Source: Endozoicomonas sp965208385
Lineage (GTDB): Bacteria; Pseudomonadota; Gammaproteobacteria; Pseudomonadales; Endozoicomonadaceae
DNA length: 64,000 nt
Direction: 5' to 3'
Assembly: GCA_965208385.1 (NCBI GenBank)
Contig: CBDBOO010000062.1
Location: forward strand, 1-64,000
Shown: positions 53,501 to 61,619 of the stretch, in pieces
Layout: every line of letters starts with the position of its first letter
Position numbering within the stretch: position 1 is the stretch's first letter
Position numbers and translations under genes: made by a program
Notes under the pieces: model-generated
What the model was told of the DNA's origin: nothing
Database searches by the model: none
Seen by the model: only the letters and a program-made list of their open reading frames with translations

Positions 53501-53991
53501 CAGGGCAGCCAGCTAATGCAGCGAGAGGGGTGGGTACTGTCGAACCACTCTCATGGCAGCGAACAACCGATTCAATACGAGCCAGACTGGCCAAACTACT
53601 TAAAAAAATTCTTCCACAGGCAAGGCCTAATTACCCGGAATCCAATGTAGAGCAATTGGCTGAAGTACTGGCAGGACATATGAGTTGGGAGGCGATTGTA
53701 TTATTGATCGAGAAGCTTGGAAAGAATGTCCCAGGTGAAATACAAGTGCTGGTTCGATTCAATGTATACGTGGTGAAAAGTACCAGAGAAGCGATAGATG
53801 CCTTGAAGAAAAAATATGGAGAGCATGACAGAGTCACAGTACTGAAATTGCTGTTGACGCGGTATATGAATGTTATACATTCATTCGGTCACAGTGGTGG
53901 TAATGGTTCCAGAAGAGAACTGGCGGCCATGATCAGTGATATTCTGGGTGAAAAAGCGACCGGCAGCGTTATTACTTCACTTAAACCTTAA
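50533..53991 (+). CDS. Large exported protein with four 44-residue repeats
   Basis: 1152 residues from a GTG at 50533 (weak ribosome site; start uncertain). It has a signal sequence (VSLFLLFIVLLFPVPGNPLLA). A beta-rich N-terminal domain (to about 310) is followed by a Ser/Arg-rich linker and a helical block (about 370-520). A long disordered Arg/Ser/Gln region (about 520-830) follows. Four near-identical repeats start at 53029, 53161, 53293 and 53425 (132 bp each; unit NPVPSGNLDAGNQAEAVSQP onward). The C-terminal helical domain (about 1015-1152; NVEQLAEVLAGHMSWEAIVL, LIEKLGKN, RRELAAMISDILGEKATGSV) is loosely death-domain-like, but this is weak. It shares the architecture (export signal, beta domain, Ser/Gly linker, helical adaptor-like tail) with the proteins at 13392 and 28293. 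Confidence 0.7.
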   Translation: METIILKIREKKLLSLVSDCGSKKAVSLFLLFIVLLFPVPGNPLLAGIYDIDFPVASSAHISTYLKVPSQSLHFLPEPLILTNDKKGESESGALSKWWLFFIVWFQGWFSIAQTDTQNEEEGIDGDHCSKLMQPSEFLDDAVESMPENCELVIFTGEVYARGMVTLNTGQSIRVMVSGGKEAFCYYGLNYSYSEDDGYWHLIFNGHSPDTYYQNSETARLITVNGQQPSILINGHDVQIDSHLLLPVNTGDLPTDHLTGIAFSDPGWIQTFLGLSVYQNDESPDLCPASIELGRHEAFLEVSGSLPRIFSLPLAGEDKKGKRVSRSSSFREQKRSSSDPRDQTGSSRGESSASSTGSGGDGRKPPNPWKPLLEVGSDFQEEEEALLKLWKFLMAFLEVGNVDWDNEFIRRIGTLYHAIANHSNSSGRLINNYQQAINRLLGAGGQLVIGRGYTQANIEMLLNQQQDLITMLLNNQSDLPLLLQRFLETVFSDCPLTVLNEISLNTSLRHQFSRNPDTISQPGSGLQRQRSLHFPKHAQRQSSFNSFGVVRHSDTNLVFSQRPSVEPAQRVRSKRRATVGRAHSFNSQRNIPSVQTRRDFDERESHRQSFYLPQFDQSYPRQPVTLESRIKERPQSTAFGTLDRNGAGRYSDRQARSFPGVIIPKGSNDPESWAPSIPSPGSVVQVPGRTGSVHNHDIKSGTDVSRNVPGRHSMDSRKMKKKHTSVGPPNPGLASIQEDTAVGRAVKPFLERNRFRNRHHPEAEFIHPLSIALTAKTGKPETEVASESKPVSIPEGEPLSPPVESDIEKLIDFDQLPRLESVGDDIPVLPQQPANPVPSGNLDAGNQAEAVSQPGSLSSGQPADEAREEDAVQPRTPANPVPSGNLDAGNQAEAVSPPGSLTSGQPDDEAREEDAVQPRTPANPVPSGNLDAGNQAEAVSQPGSLSSGQPGDEAIEEDTVQPRTSANPVPSGNLDAGNQAEAVSQPGSLTSGQPANAARGVGTVEPLSWQRTTDSIRARLAKLLKKILPQARPNYPESNVEQLAEVLAGHMSWEAIVLLIEKLGKNVPGEIQVLVRFNVYVVKSTREAIDALKKKYGEHDRVTVLKLLLTRYMNVIHSFGHSGGNGSRRELAAMISDILGEKATGSVITSLKP
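53029..53556 (+). repeat. Four 132-bp in-frame tandem repeats
   Basis: Units begin at 53029, 53161, 53293 and 53425 with GCTAACCCTGTGCC. The period is exactly 132 bp (44 codons), and only the end of the last unit diverges. They encode a Pro/Ala/Gly/Gln-rich acidic stretch. Near identity at the DNA level indicates recent expansion or homogenisation. Confidence 0.95.
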
Positions 53992-53996
53992 AGGCC

Positions 53997-54030
53997 GGAA
54001 AGTACTGCCCTTGATGGGGCGGTACTTTCC
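53997..54030. terminator. Bidirectional terminator hairpin
   Basis: GGAAAGTACTGCCC (53997-54010) pairs with GGGCGGTACTTTCC (54017-54030), 14 bp with one wobble, between two convergent genes. Confidence 0.85.
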
Positions 54031-54057
54031 TTTCCAGAACTATTCTCAGGACTGTTA

Positions 54058-55341
54058 TCAGGACAGAGTAATCCCGCTGACTTTCATCCAGGACAAACGG
54101 CTATCGCCAAAATCGACACTTTCTCTGGAAATAGATTCTATGTCGTTTAATACCTTCGCCATATTGCCAGAAATCATGGTTTCAGACAGTGCGTACTGCA
54201 CCTTGCCATTTTTTACATAGACACTGTTTTTGGCAATACCCGAAAAGTCTCCTTTATCGGCTGGCTGGCCACCAGAGAAACGTCCCAGAATAATGCCTTC
54301 GTCCACAGAGGCTATCATTTCTTCCAGAGTCTGATCGCCGGTTTCCATGACAGTACAGCCGCCCTGGTTAACGGCTCTTTCCAGACCGGTTTTCCGGGCA
54401 CCATATTGACTCAGCAGGTAGGTGTTAAGGACGCCATTCTCAATCAGGGTATTGTTCTCAGCCTTAAAGCCGTCACCGGTAAAGCTATAGCCTCCCGGCA
54501 TCTCCGGATCGAGAGGCAGATTTTTCAGGGTCAGTTTTTCGGACGCAACCTGTTCTCCCAGCTTGCCTTTGTAGAGAGAGGTTCCGGCAATCATTGGCAT
54601 ACTGTGAACAGAGTCACTCAGGAAGCCAATAAAGTCATTAATGGCATCCGGTGTGATAATTATTTCACCGACAAATTTTCCGGGAATAGCTTTCGCCTCC
54701 AGAGAATCACTGGTGCTCTGCAACAGGTTTTCGATAGTTCCGTACTCAGCCATGGGCTTATCAAGCTCAAAGGCACTGAAACCTGTGTAGTTGAACGACG
54801 AAGTGTTTTTATCATCCTTGGCGCTGAACAGCATGCCACCATTATAGGCGCCACTGGTTTCAGTAAAATCAACACCATGACTGTTAACCAGTCGTGTGGT
54901 GGAGCGGGTGAAATCCAGAGAGCACTCGGACATGATGATTTTCGGATGATTTGCCTTCAGGTGAACCAGAAATTCACTCAGGCAGTCATACATTTTATCA
55001 AGATCAGCTTGCTCAGATCCCGAAGAAAATGAGGCACTTTCCTGAAGTGGAGCTATATCGTAGGCTTCATCAGGCTCTGAACCTTCAGCCATTTCAACCA
55101 GGTTGGCAATGGCACTGTTAATGCTATTCTCATCCAGGTTGGTGATTGACAGCGATGCTTCACGATGTTTGAGGATGCCGGTTATAGACAATTCCTGATC
55201 CTGACCACTGCGCAGCAAATTTATTTTGCCATTCTCTATATTCAGCTCCTGCTGCTCATCGTAGGTCAGGGTGATCTGGGTACGATCAAAACCAGCGGCT
55301 TGCATCTGTTTCAGTGTTAGCTGGATTAGTGAATCACTCAT
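54058..55341 (-). CDS. PmbA/TldE-like metallopeptidase subunit
   Basis: 427-residue member of the TldD/PmbA (U62) family. In the TldD/TldE heterodimer this subunit lacks the zinc ligands and TldD carries them. Recognisable blocks are NIENGKINLLRSGQDQELSI, MLFSAKDDKNTSSFNYTGFS, TGDGFKAENNTLIENGVLNT and FSGGQPADKGDFSGIAKNS. No HExxxH is seen. It overlaps no gene but is only six bases from the TldD-like gene, so the pair is co-expressed. Roles known for the family include peptide cleavage, microcin processing and CcdA degradation. Confidence 0.88.
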   Translation of the reverse strand: MSDSLIQLTLKQMQAAGFDRTQITLTYDEQQELNIENGKINLLRSGQDQELSITGILKHREASLSITNLDENSINSAIANLVEMAEGSEPDEAYDIAPLQESASFSSGSEQADLDKMYDCLSEFLVHLKANHPKIIMSECSLDFTRSTTRLVNSHGVDFTETSGAYNGGMLFSAKDDKNTSSFNYTGFSAFELDKPMAEYGTIENLLQSTSDSLEAKAIPGKFVGEIIITPDAINDFIGFLSDSVHSMPMIAGTSLYKGKLGEQVASEKLTLKNLPLDPEMPGGYSFTGDGFKAENNTLIENGVLNTYLLSQYGARKTGLERAVNQGGCTVMETGDQTLEEMIASVDEGIILGRFSGGQPADKGDFSGIAKNSVYVKNGKVQYALSETMISGNMAKVLNDIESISRESVDFGDSRLSWMKVSGITLS

Positions 55342-55347
55342 GTATCC

Positions 55348-56739
55348 TTACTCCCCACCGATGTTAACTCTGCATTTGATGGCCGGTCCACCGGCACCCA
55401 CAGGAATAATCTGCTTTTTACCGCAGTAGCCAGAACACTCCCAGTGCAGCTCGTCAGACACCATGGTGACTGTTTTCAGCACATCGAATGCAATACCGGA
55501 AATGGTGGTATCCTGAATAGCCCGGCCAAGCTTGCCATTTTTGATTTCATAACCGAGGGTAATACCAAACATAAACTCGGAAGTGGTATCCGCCTGGCCA
55601 TTGTTGGTCTTGATCAGATAGTAACCGTCGTCGATGGAAGCGATCATTTCCTCCAGCTTATCGTTTCCAGGCAGGATAGCCGTGTTTCTCATACGAACCA
55701 GAGGCTCATCAAAGAACTTGAATGCACGGGCATTGCCGCTTAATTCCATATTCAGTTCAGCAGCAGTGTGACGGTTGGTCATGAAATTTTTGAGAATGCC
55801 ATCTTCAATCAGCACGGCATCTTTTGCTTCGGCCCCTTCATCGTCCATAAAAACAGGCACCGGCAGCATTTCACCATTAAGACTATGGGCGAAGTCCACC
55901 ATATTCACCATGGAACTGGCCACTTTCTGATTGAGAAGGTCACCGGCAATGGAGCCGCCGAGCACGATATCGGCTTCGGTAGGGTGCCCCACTGCTTCGT
56001 GTGCGAGAATGCCGGTAAGTTCTGAATCGAGGATAACATCCTTGACTCCGGCTTTTGCTGGAATTGCTTCCTTTTTGTTAAGCAGATGCTGATACAGGAT
56101 GTCTATTTCAGTAAACAGTTCGGTGGGATCGGTCATGTTGTCCTGATATTGTCCACGGCGACTGTAAATATGCATCAGCTCAACCGGTTCGCCCTTGTCG
56201 TTATTCATGGTCAGCATGATGTAGAGCACAGAACGGGGGATCAGGCTATAGCCATCAGAGCCTGTAGACGTAATCAAGCGCTTTTCCATATCTTCAAGGT
56301 GAAGGCGGAGAATTCTTGACTGCAGATTGGCACAATTATTTTGAATGTAATCGTCAACGGTTTTCAGGAACGCCATCTTCTCTTTCAGTGTTGGCGCGGC
56401 TTTGTCAGAGGACAAATCGGTGCTGTTTTCGAATTGACTCTCCGGGATTTTATACTGATCATCGCCCTGATGACCTGCCAGAAAGGCTGCATTCTTACCA
56501 GCGTTCATCAGTGCTTTATCAATGGCATCCGAAGATATTTCAGGTGCCGAGGCAAAGCCCCATTGTCCTCTCTGACAGATTCGGGCCGAGCTGCCACCCA
56601 CCGATTCCTTATCGTTGGCTATCACATCCCCATTTAATAACTGGATGGTTTGTTTGGTGTTTTCCTGAAGACGGAGTTCGGTATAAAAGCCACCGGTATC
56701 AGGAAGTTGTAAAGAATATTCTTTGACGGTCATTGTCAT
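55348..56739 (-). CDS. TldD-like metallopeptidase subunit
   Basis: 463 residues with the zinc motif HEAVGHPTEADIVL (HExxxH), the flexible N-terminal domain (GGSSARICQRGQWGFASAPE), VPVFMDDEGAEAKDAVLIED and the C-terminal TISGIAFDVLKTVTMVSDEL block. It should form a heterodimer with the adjacent PmbA-like protein, this subunit being catalytic. Two in-frame ATGs (56739, 56733) are possible starts. Confidence 0.9.
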   Translation of the reverse strand: MTMTVKEYSLQLPDTGGFYTELRLQENTKQTIQLLNGDVIANDKESVGGSSARICQRGQWGFASAPEISSDAIDKALMNAGKNAAFLAGHQGDDQYKIPESQFENSTDLSSDKAAPTLKEKMAFLKTVDDYIQNNCANLQSRILRLHLEDMEKRLITSTGSDGYSLIPRSVLYIMLTMNNDKGEPVELMHIYSRRGQYQDNMTDPTELFTEIDILYQHLLNKKEAIPAKAGVKDVILDSELTGILAHEAVGHPTEADIVLGGSIAGDLLNQKVASSMVNMVDFAHSLNGEMLPVPVFMDDEGAEAKDAVLIEDGILKNFMTNRHTAAELNMELSGNARAFKFFDEPLVRMRNTAILPGNDKLEEMIASIDDGYYLIKTNNGQADTTSEFMFGITLGYEIKNGKLGRAIQDTTISGIAFDVLKTVTMVSDELHWECSGYCGKKQIIPVGAGGPAIKCRVNIGGE

Positions 56740-57175
56740 TTGAATCCCTATGGTTAATCCCGGGTAAGGGATAGTTCAATTGAGAGCCCTAAGTCTTGAG
56801 TAGCAGATGCTGACTCATGGATACGGGTAATATCCAGTAAAAACTGGTTTCTGTTATTGTAATGATCAGTCATCCTGCCACTTTCTTAGTAACTTTTCTA
56901 CTCAGCGTAGTCTTCAGCACTAACAACCGTTTTTGTTCTGACTGATTGTGTTTCTACTATGATTACTCTTGTCTGAATGCCTAAGCAGATGAAAGTAATC
57001 ACCCATCTGCTTATTAAAAGTACATCGTCTAATAAAGTACCACTCATGTAGAGTGCTCATCTTGTGAGATGACGTACTTCAGATGCCTCACTGTATTCTG
57101 CTCACCCTGGTTATGTTTTTTATTAGAGGACGGTTGACGTTTACAGCGGTATTTCTCTCCTTCCAGGAAAATCCC
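56740..57175. other. Divergent intergenic region
   Basis: Carries the promoters for the TldD pair and for the symporter. A small hairpin, TCATCT-TGTG-AGATGA, is at about 57058-57073. No gene supported. Confidence 0.4.
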
Positions 57176-58480
57176 ATGATCAAAACATGGAGTCAGTACT
57201 CCCTTACCACCAAAGTGCTGGTCGGAATGTTGTCCGGTCTTGCTACAGGATTGCTCATTCGCAGTCTGTTTCCAGACAACAGTTTTGTTGACGACTACAT
57301 TACCAACGGGCTCTTTCATGTTATAGGCCAGATTTTCATATCTTCACTAAAGATGCTGGTGGTACCTCTCATATTTACCTCTATTGTCTGCGGAACCTGT
57401 TCGCTCAGTGATGCCAGTACGCTCGGGCGGCTGGGTGCTAAAACTCTGGGGCTGTACCTTTTTACCACCGCAGTTGCTATTTCTCTGGCTATTATCGCTG
57501 CGCTGGTGTTTGAACCCGGAGTCGGGGCAAACCTGGAAGGTACATCGGTGTTCACAGCGAAAGAGGCACCGGCCATCAGTGATGTGTTGATTCGCCTTTT
57601 TCCTAATAACCCAGTACAAGCCCTGGCTCGGGGAAATACCCTGCAGATTATCGTGTTCGCAGTACTCTTTGGAATATCAATTGCCGCAGCAGGTGAACCA
57701 GGGGAAAGGATTGCCCGGATTTTTGATTCCATGAACGCCGTAATGATGAAGCTGGTGGCCCTGTTAATGAACATTGCGCCTTACGGTGTGTTCTGTCTGA
57801 TGGCCAAGTTGTTTACAACCATTGAGCTGTCGGCTATTGCCAGTCTGGGCAAGTATTTCATTCTGTTGGTTATGGTTCTGCTGCTTCATGTTGCTCTGAC
57901 TTATTGCATAATGCTCAAGGCATTTACCGATCTGAGTCCTGTGCTGTTTCTGAGGAAAATGGAAGATGCTGTGATGTTTGCTTTCAGCACTGCGTCCAGC
58001 AACGCCACCATTCCCGTCACCATGGAAACGGCGACCTACCGTTTTGGTGTCTCCAACCGGGTAGCCTCTTTTACTATACCTCTTGGCAGTACGGTTAATA
58101 TGGATGGCACTGCAATCATGCAGGGTGTTGCTACTGTCTTTATCGCCCAGGCTTTCGGTATTGACCTGACCGTGGGCGACTATCTAACAGTGATTCTTAC
58201 AGCCACCCTGGCTTCTATTGGTACTGCCGGTGTGCCCGGGGTCGGGTTGATTATGCTGGCCATGGTACTCCAGCAGGTAGGGCTCCCCCTGGAAGGCATA
58301 GCATTGATCATGGGAGTAGACAGACTTCTGGATATGGTGCGCACGGCAGTTAATGTGACCGGTGACTGTGCGGTAACCTGCATAGTGGCGAAATCGGAAG
58401 GCGCATTGAATGAAGCTGTCTTCAATAATCCGGATGCAGGAGAGAAAGAAGAGGAAATCGATTTTCATCATATACGTTGA
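57176..58480 (+). CDS. Dicarboxylate/amino acid:cation symporter (DAACS family)
   Basis: Inner-membrane Na+ or H+ symporter for glutamate, aspartate or C4-dicarboxylates. From the ATG at 57176 (AGGAA upstream; frame open from 57083) it has about 434 residues. Family marks are LKMLVVPLIFTSIVCG, FAFSTASSNATIPVTMETA (the serine-rich hairpin), SFTIPLGSTVNMDGTAIMQG and the C-terminal MGVDRLLDMVRTAVNVTGD. The substrate is not determined. The last codons and 3' flank hold a 15-bp tandem duplication (ACATATACGTTGAGG). Confidence 0.92.
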   Translation: MIKTWSQYSLTTKVLVGMLSGLATGLLIRSLFPDNSFVDDYITNGLFHVIGQIFISSLKMLVVPLIFTSIVCGTCSLSDASTLGRLGAKTLGLYLFTTAVAISLAIIAALVFEPGVGANLEGTSVFTAKEAPAISDVLIRLFPNNPVQALARGNTLQIIVFAVLFGISIAAAGEPGERIARIFDSMNAVMMKLVALLMNIAPYGVFCLMAKLFTTIELSAIASLGKYFILLVMVLLLHVALTYCIMLKAFTDLSPVLFLRKMEDAVMFAFSTASSNATIPVTMETATYRFGVSNRVASFTIPLGSTVNMDGTAIMQGVATVFIAQAFGIDLTVGDYLTVILTATLASIGTAGVPGVGLIMLAMVLQQVGLPLEGIALIMGVDRLLDMVRTAVNVTGDCAVTCIVAKSEGALNEAVFNNPDAGEKEEEIDFHHIR

Positions 58481-58761
58481 GGACATATACGTTGAGGGAA
58501 AGCGGAGGGCTGAAGGGTGCAAGACGGTTGTTTCAGATATCTTCCGGTGATCGATTTCGATGTTTTGGCTATTTATTGCGCAAGCCGTTGATATTAATGT
58601 AATTATTGACTAAATGTTTTGAAAAAATGATTGCAATTAGTATTTAACATGCTCAGTCTGGTTGTATCTGCCAGTCAATCAGAAGTGTAAAAGTGCGCGT
58701 CATTACCTGAACTGGCCTCCTTGAAAAAACATGAAAATAAATACCAGGGACAGGAAAAGCA
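58481..58761. other. Intergenic region upstream of the RND operon
   Basis: Upstream region of the efflux operon. No regulator gene, operator palindrome or RNA structure could be supported. Confidence 0.4.
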
Positions 58762-59463
58762 GTGAATAAATTAGCCATTCGTCAAACTGTCGTTTCACTG
58801 ATCATTTTATCAGTGTCTGTTCTGGCAGCTTATGGACTTTCCAACATGTCCAACCCTCCGGAAAAAGAACAGGAAAAATCCGCCATACCCCTTGTACGGT
58901 CCATGGTTCTTGCCGGAGAATCCGTCCGTTTCACCATAAGAAGCCAGGGTATTGTTCGTCCCTCGGTGGAAACTTCCCTGGTGGCGGAAGTATCAGGTGT
59001 CGTTAAAGAGGTTTCTCCGGTATTTGCCAGTGGTGGTATTTTCTCAAAAGGCGATCTGCTGGCTCGAATTGACGACAGTGATTATCGGGTGGCTTTGCGT
59101 CAGGCCGAAGCGAATCTGGCAGCCAGTGAAGCGAAAGAATCAGAAGAAAGAGCCCGGTCTGAAGCGGAAAAACAGAGTTGGCTTCGTTCCGGTAAAAAAC
59201 TGAAAGACGCACCACCGTTGTTAATCAGGGAACCTTATCTCGCAGAAGCCAGGGCTAAGGTAAAAGCATCAAAGGCTCAGCTGGAAAAAGCCCTGCGTGA
59301 TCTTGAACGAACGATTATACGGGCACCTTACGACGGTATTGTCAGAGAGCGTAAGATTAATCTGGGGCAATTTGTCAGCAATGGTGCCCAGACCGGTTCT
59401 GTATATTCCTCCGATTTTGCTGAAGTACGTCTTCCTATCAAATCATCTGATCTGGCTTTTATA

Positions 59464-61081
59464 CTCGATGCTGCAGTTTTTAGTTGTTGACTGATACACT
59501 TCTGCTCACGCAGCTTTCTGAGCGTGATACTTCAACGAAGCAGTGGGTTCCTGTTTGCCCAGATCGCGACCAGCCATATGCTTACTGGATTCCCTTGTTG
59601 GCAACACATCGTCCAAGGCTTTCGTTAAGGATTTCAACGCAGCCTCAGGGTCATCTGATGCGACCACTTCTTTGACCGTATCAACCAATGCTTCAGCTTT
59701 GAGGCGTTCGATCAGGCAACCTGCGGGCAACCCGGGTTGTTTGTTTTTGAGTCGGGCTGATTGCTCTGGATGCAGTAACAACAAATGATCGCACAGCAGG
59801 CTCAGGATCAAGCCACGCTCAGACCCTTCTTTGCCTTGCTGTTTGCTCAGTCGGTTCCAGCCGCCATACGCTTTCCAGTCCTGAATAAAAACCTCGACCA
59901 ACCACCTCAGCGAATACAGCCTGGCTATATCAGCGTGGTGCCATGACATATCAGAAGCGACCAGATAACGGTACTCTTCTTCATCTTCATACTTCAGAGC
60001 AACAACGAAACGACGCTTGTTGTGTGCCTTGATGTAGAGGCGAGCTGCGAGCATGGTCACCCGCTTTTCTTTTCCTCCACGAATAATTAACTGCGTTTCA
60101 ACGCCTTTTTGTCGTGCAAAATAATCCCTGAGGGTGGCTTCTGAATTTCTGCTGGCCACTTTCTGATTGGAGCGCAATTGGCTAACGACTTGCGCCTGAC
60201 CTGTTACGGCTGTCGCTTCATCCATGAATTTTCCTGTACCGTAGAGCGCATCAGCCAGAACACCTTTAATCACTACTTCAGGAAAATGGTCAACGAATTC
60301 CCGGATCATCTGTAATGCCAGCGCTTGAAGCGTTGGAAAGCGGTTGTGGTCGGGTTCTGGACGTTTAGGTCTCAGTTTCTTTGCAACACCCTCTTTCTTG
60401 AGGTCTTTGTCGTGTTTTCGCCAAGCGGACAGCTGTGGATCGGGAACGTAAAACCGGAAACCTACAGGAAAGGTGGCAATGTCCGAGACCAAGACCATAA
60501 AGATCAGCTCCTGACCATTGATATAGCCACCTGTCGGTTTATCTCTGATTTTATGAGTGCCTTCGATCCGGGTCGTTCTTTTTGATCGTTGTTTGGCTGA
60601 ATCATCAATCGTCAGAGTCCCTTCAGCAATACCATAATGAGACAGAATATTGCGAACACTGGCCTGCAGCATACGATGCCATGCAATCTTTGCTGAATAG
60701 AAAATCCAGCATAGCCGGGTCGACTTGAACTTCCCAAGACTCCTTCGCTCAAAGGCCGCCCAGTTGAGTGTTTCAGTGACAACAATCCCCATAATTAGAG
60801 CGGTCAGGACTGTTTTTTGGATCGTTGTGAGTTGAGCAGAAGGCGTAATGCTTTTCAGTGAATCGCTCAAAGAATCCAGAAATACAGTAACAACAGAAAG
60901 AGGACGAATTAGCACAACGACACTTGACGGTTATAAAATGGGAATGCAATCTTACCCTGTCAGCCTGCTGTTGTGTCGTTGATCGTATCTCGCTGGGCTT
61001 GATGCAGGAGGCGCAGCAGTAGTCTGGTTTCGATATTCACATCAGAATATCCTGTCAAACGCTAAAAACTGCAGCATCGAG
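59464..61081 (-). mobile_element. IS4-like insertion sequence (1618 bp)
   Basis: Terminal inverted repeats of 20 bp, CTCGATGCTGCAGTTTTTAG, are perfect at both ends and continue imperfectly. A 5-bp target duplication, TTATA, lies at 59459-59463 and 61082-61086. The 3' noncoding end is also found as a fragment at 45905-46060. Confidence 0.95.
59506..60915 (-). CDS. DDE transposase of the IS4-like element
   Basis: 469 residues. The core shows TLTIDDSAKQRSKRTTRIEG (first Asp), VIKGVLADALYGTGKFMDEA (second Asp) and YSLRWLVEVFIQDWKAYGGW (Glu), in the arrangement of IS4/IS701-group transposases. The exact family is uncertain because the 5-bp duplication is unusual for IS4. Appears intact and recently active, since its termini and target duplication are perfect. 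Confidence 0.85.
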   Translation of the reverse strand: MLIRPLSVVTVFLDSLSDSLKSITPSAQLTTIQKTVLTALIMGIVVTETLNWAAFERRSLGKFKSTRLCWIFYSAKIAWHRMLQASVRNILSHYGIAEGTLTIDDSAKQRSKRTTRIEGTHKIRDKPTGGYINGQELIFMVLVSDIATFPVGFRFYVPDPQLSAWRKHDKDLKKEGVAKKLRPKRPEPDHNRFPTLQALALQMIREFVDHFPEVVIKGVLADALYGTGKFMDEATAVTGQAQVVSQLRSNQKVASRNSEATLRDYFARQKGVETQLIIRGGKEKRVTMLAARLYIKAHNKRRFVVALKYEDEEEYRYLVASDMSWHHADIARLYSLRWLVEVFIQDWKAYGGWNRLSKQQGKEGSERGLILSLLCDHLLLLHPEQSARLKNKQPGLPAGCLIERLKAEALVDTVKEVVASDDPEAALKSLTKALDDVLPTRESSKHMAGRDLGKQEPTASLKYHAQKAA

Positions 61082-61619
61082 TTATAGATATTCCGGCGGC
61101 AGGACATGATGTGGACTCGGACATTGACGTCAACCTCACCAGGGCTCTGGGTGGCCTTCAAACCAGATGGTCAGCGAAGCTGGCCAGAGTGGAAGGTATG
61201 GTTGATGAAGAAAGTCGGATGCACTACGTGGTGGCCCGGATTGCTGATCCTTACAGTCTGAAAGATTTAAACGACTTTGTGCCATTAAAGGCTGGCAGCT
61301 TTGTGCAGGCTCAACTTGTGGGAGGAGAGGTGGCAGGCTTGCTGAGAATTCCCCGCAATGTGATCTATGGTGATGGTCTTGTTTTAGTTATCGATGAAAA
61401 TAACAGTCTGCGCTATCGTAAAATCACGCCGGTTTATTCTGATGAAAACACTGTTTATGTTGCTCAGAATGAAGAGAGAGGGCTCAAGGCTGGTGAAGAA
61501 CTTTGTCTTACCCCACTGACTAATCCTGTGGAGGGTATGGTTGTCCGAAGAATCGGTTCTGACCGGAAATCTGCAGATACAGACAATCCTATCGGGAACA
61601 AGGGCTAAGGAGGTTAATG

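Larger units (their letters stand above)
58762..61608 (+). pseudogene. RND efflux membrane-fusion protein, interrupted by IS4-like element
   Basis: The 5' part (58762-59463, GTG start) encodes a membrane anchor (VVSLIILSVSVLAAYGLSNM), the biotinyl-lipoyl half (VAEVSGVVKEVSPVFASGGI, KGDLLARIDDSDYRVALRQA), a coiled coil and the returning IIRAPYDGIVRERKINLGQF. The 3' part (61087-61608) continues it in frame: removing the element plus one 5-bp duplication gives 407 residues across the junction ...SSDLAFI-DIPAAGHDV.... As it stands the adaptor is cut after residue 234 (plus a few IS codons, stop at 59490). An ORF from 61111 could give only a C-terminal fragment. The pump gene follows directly. Confidence 0.92.
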
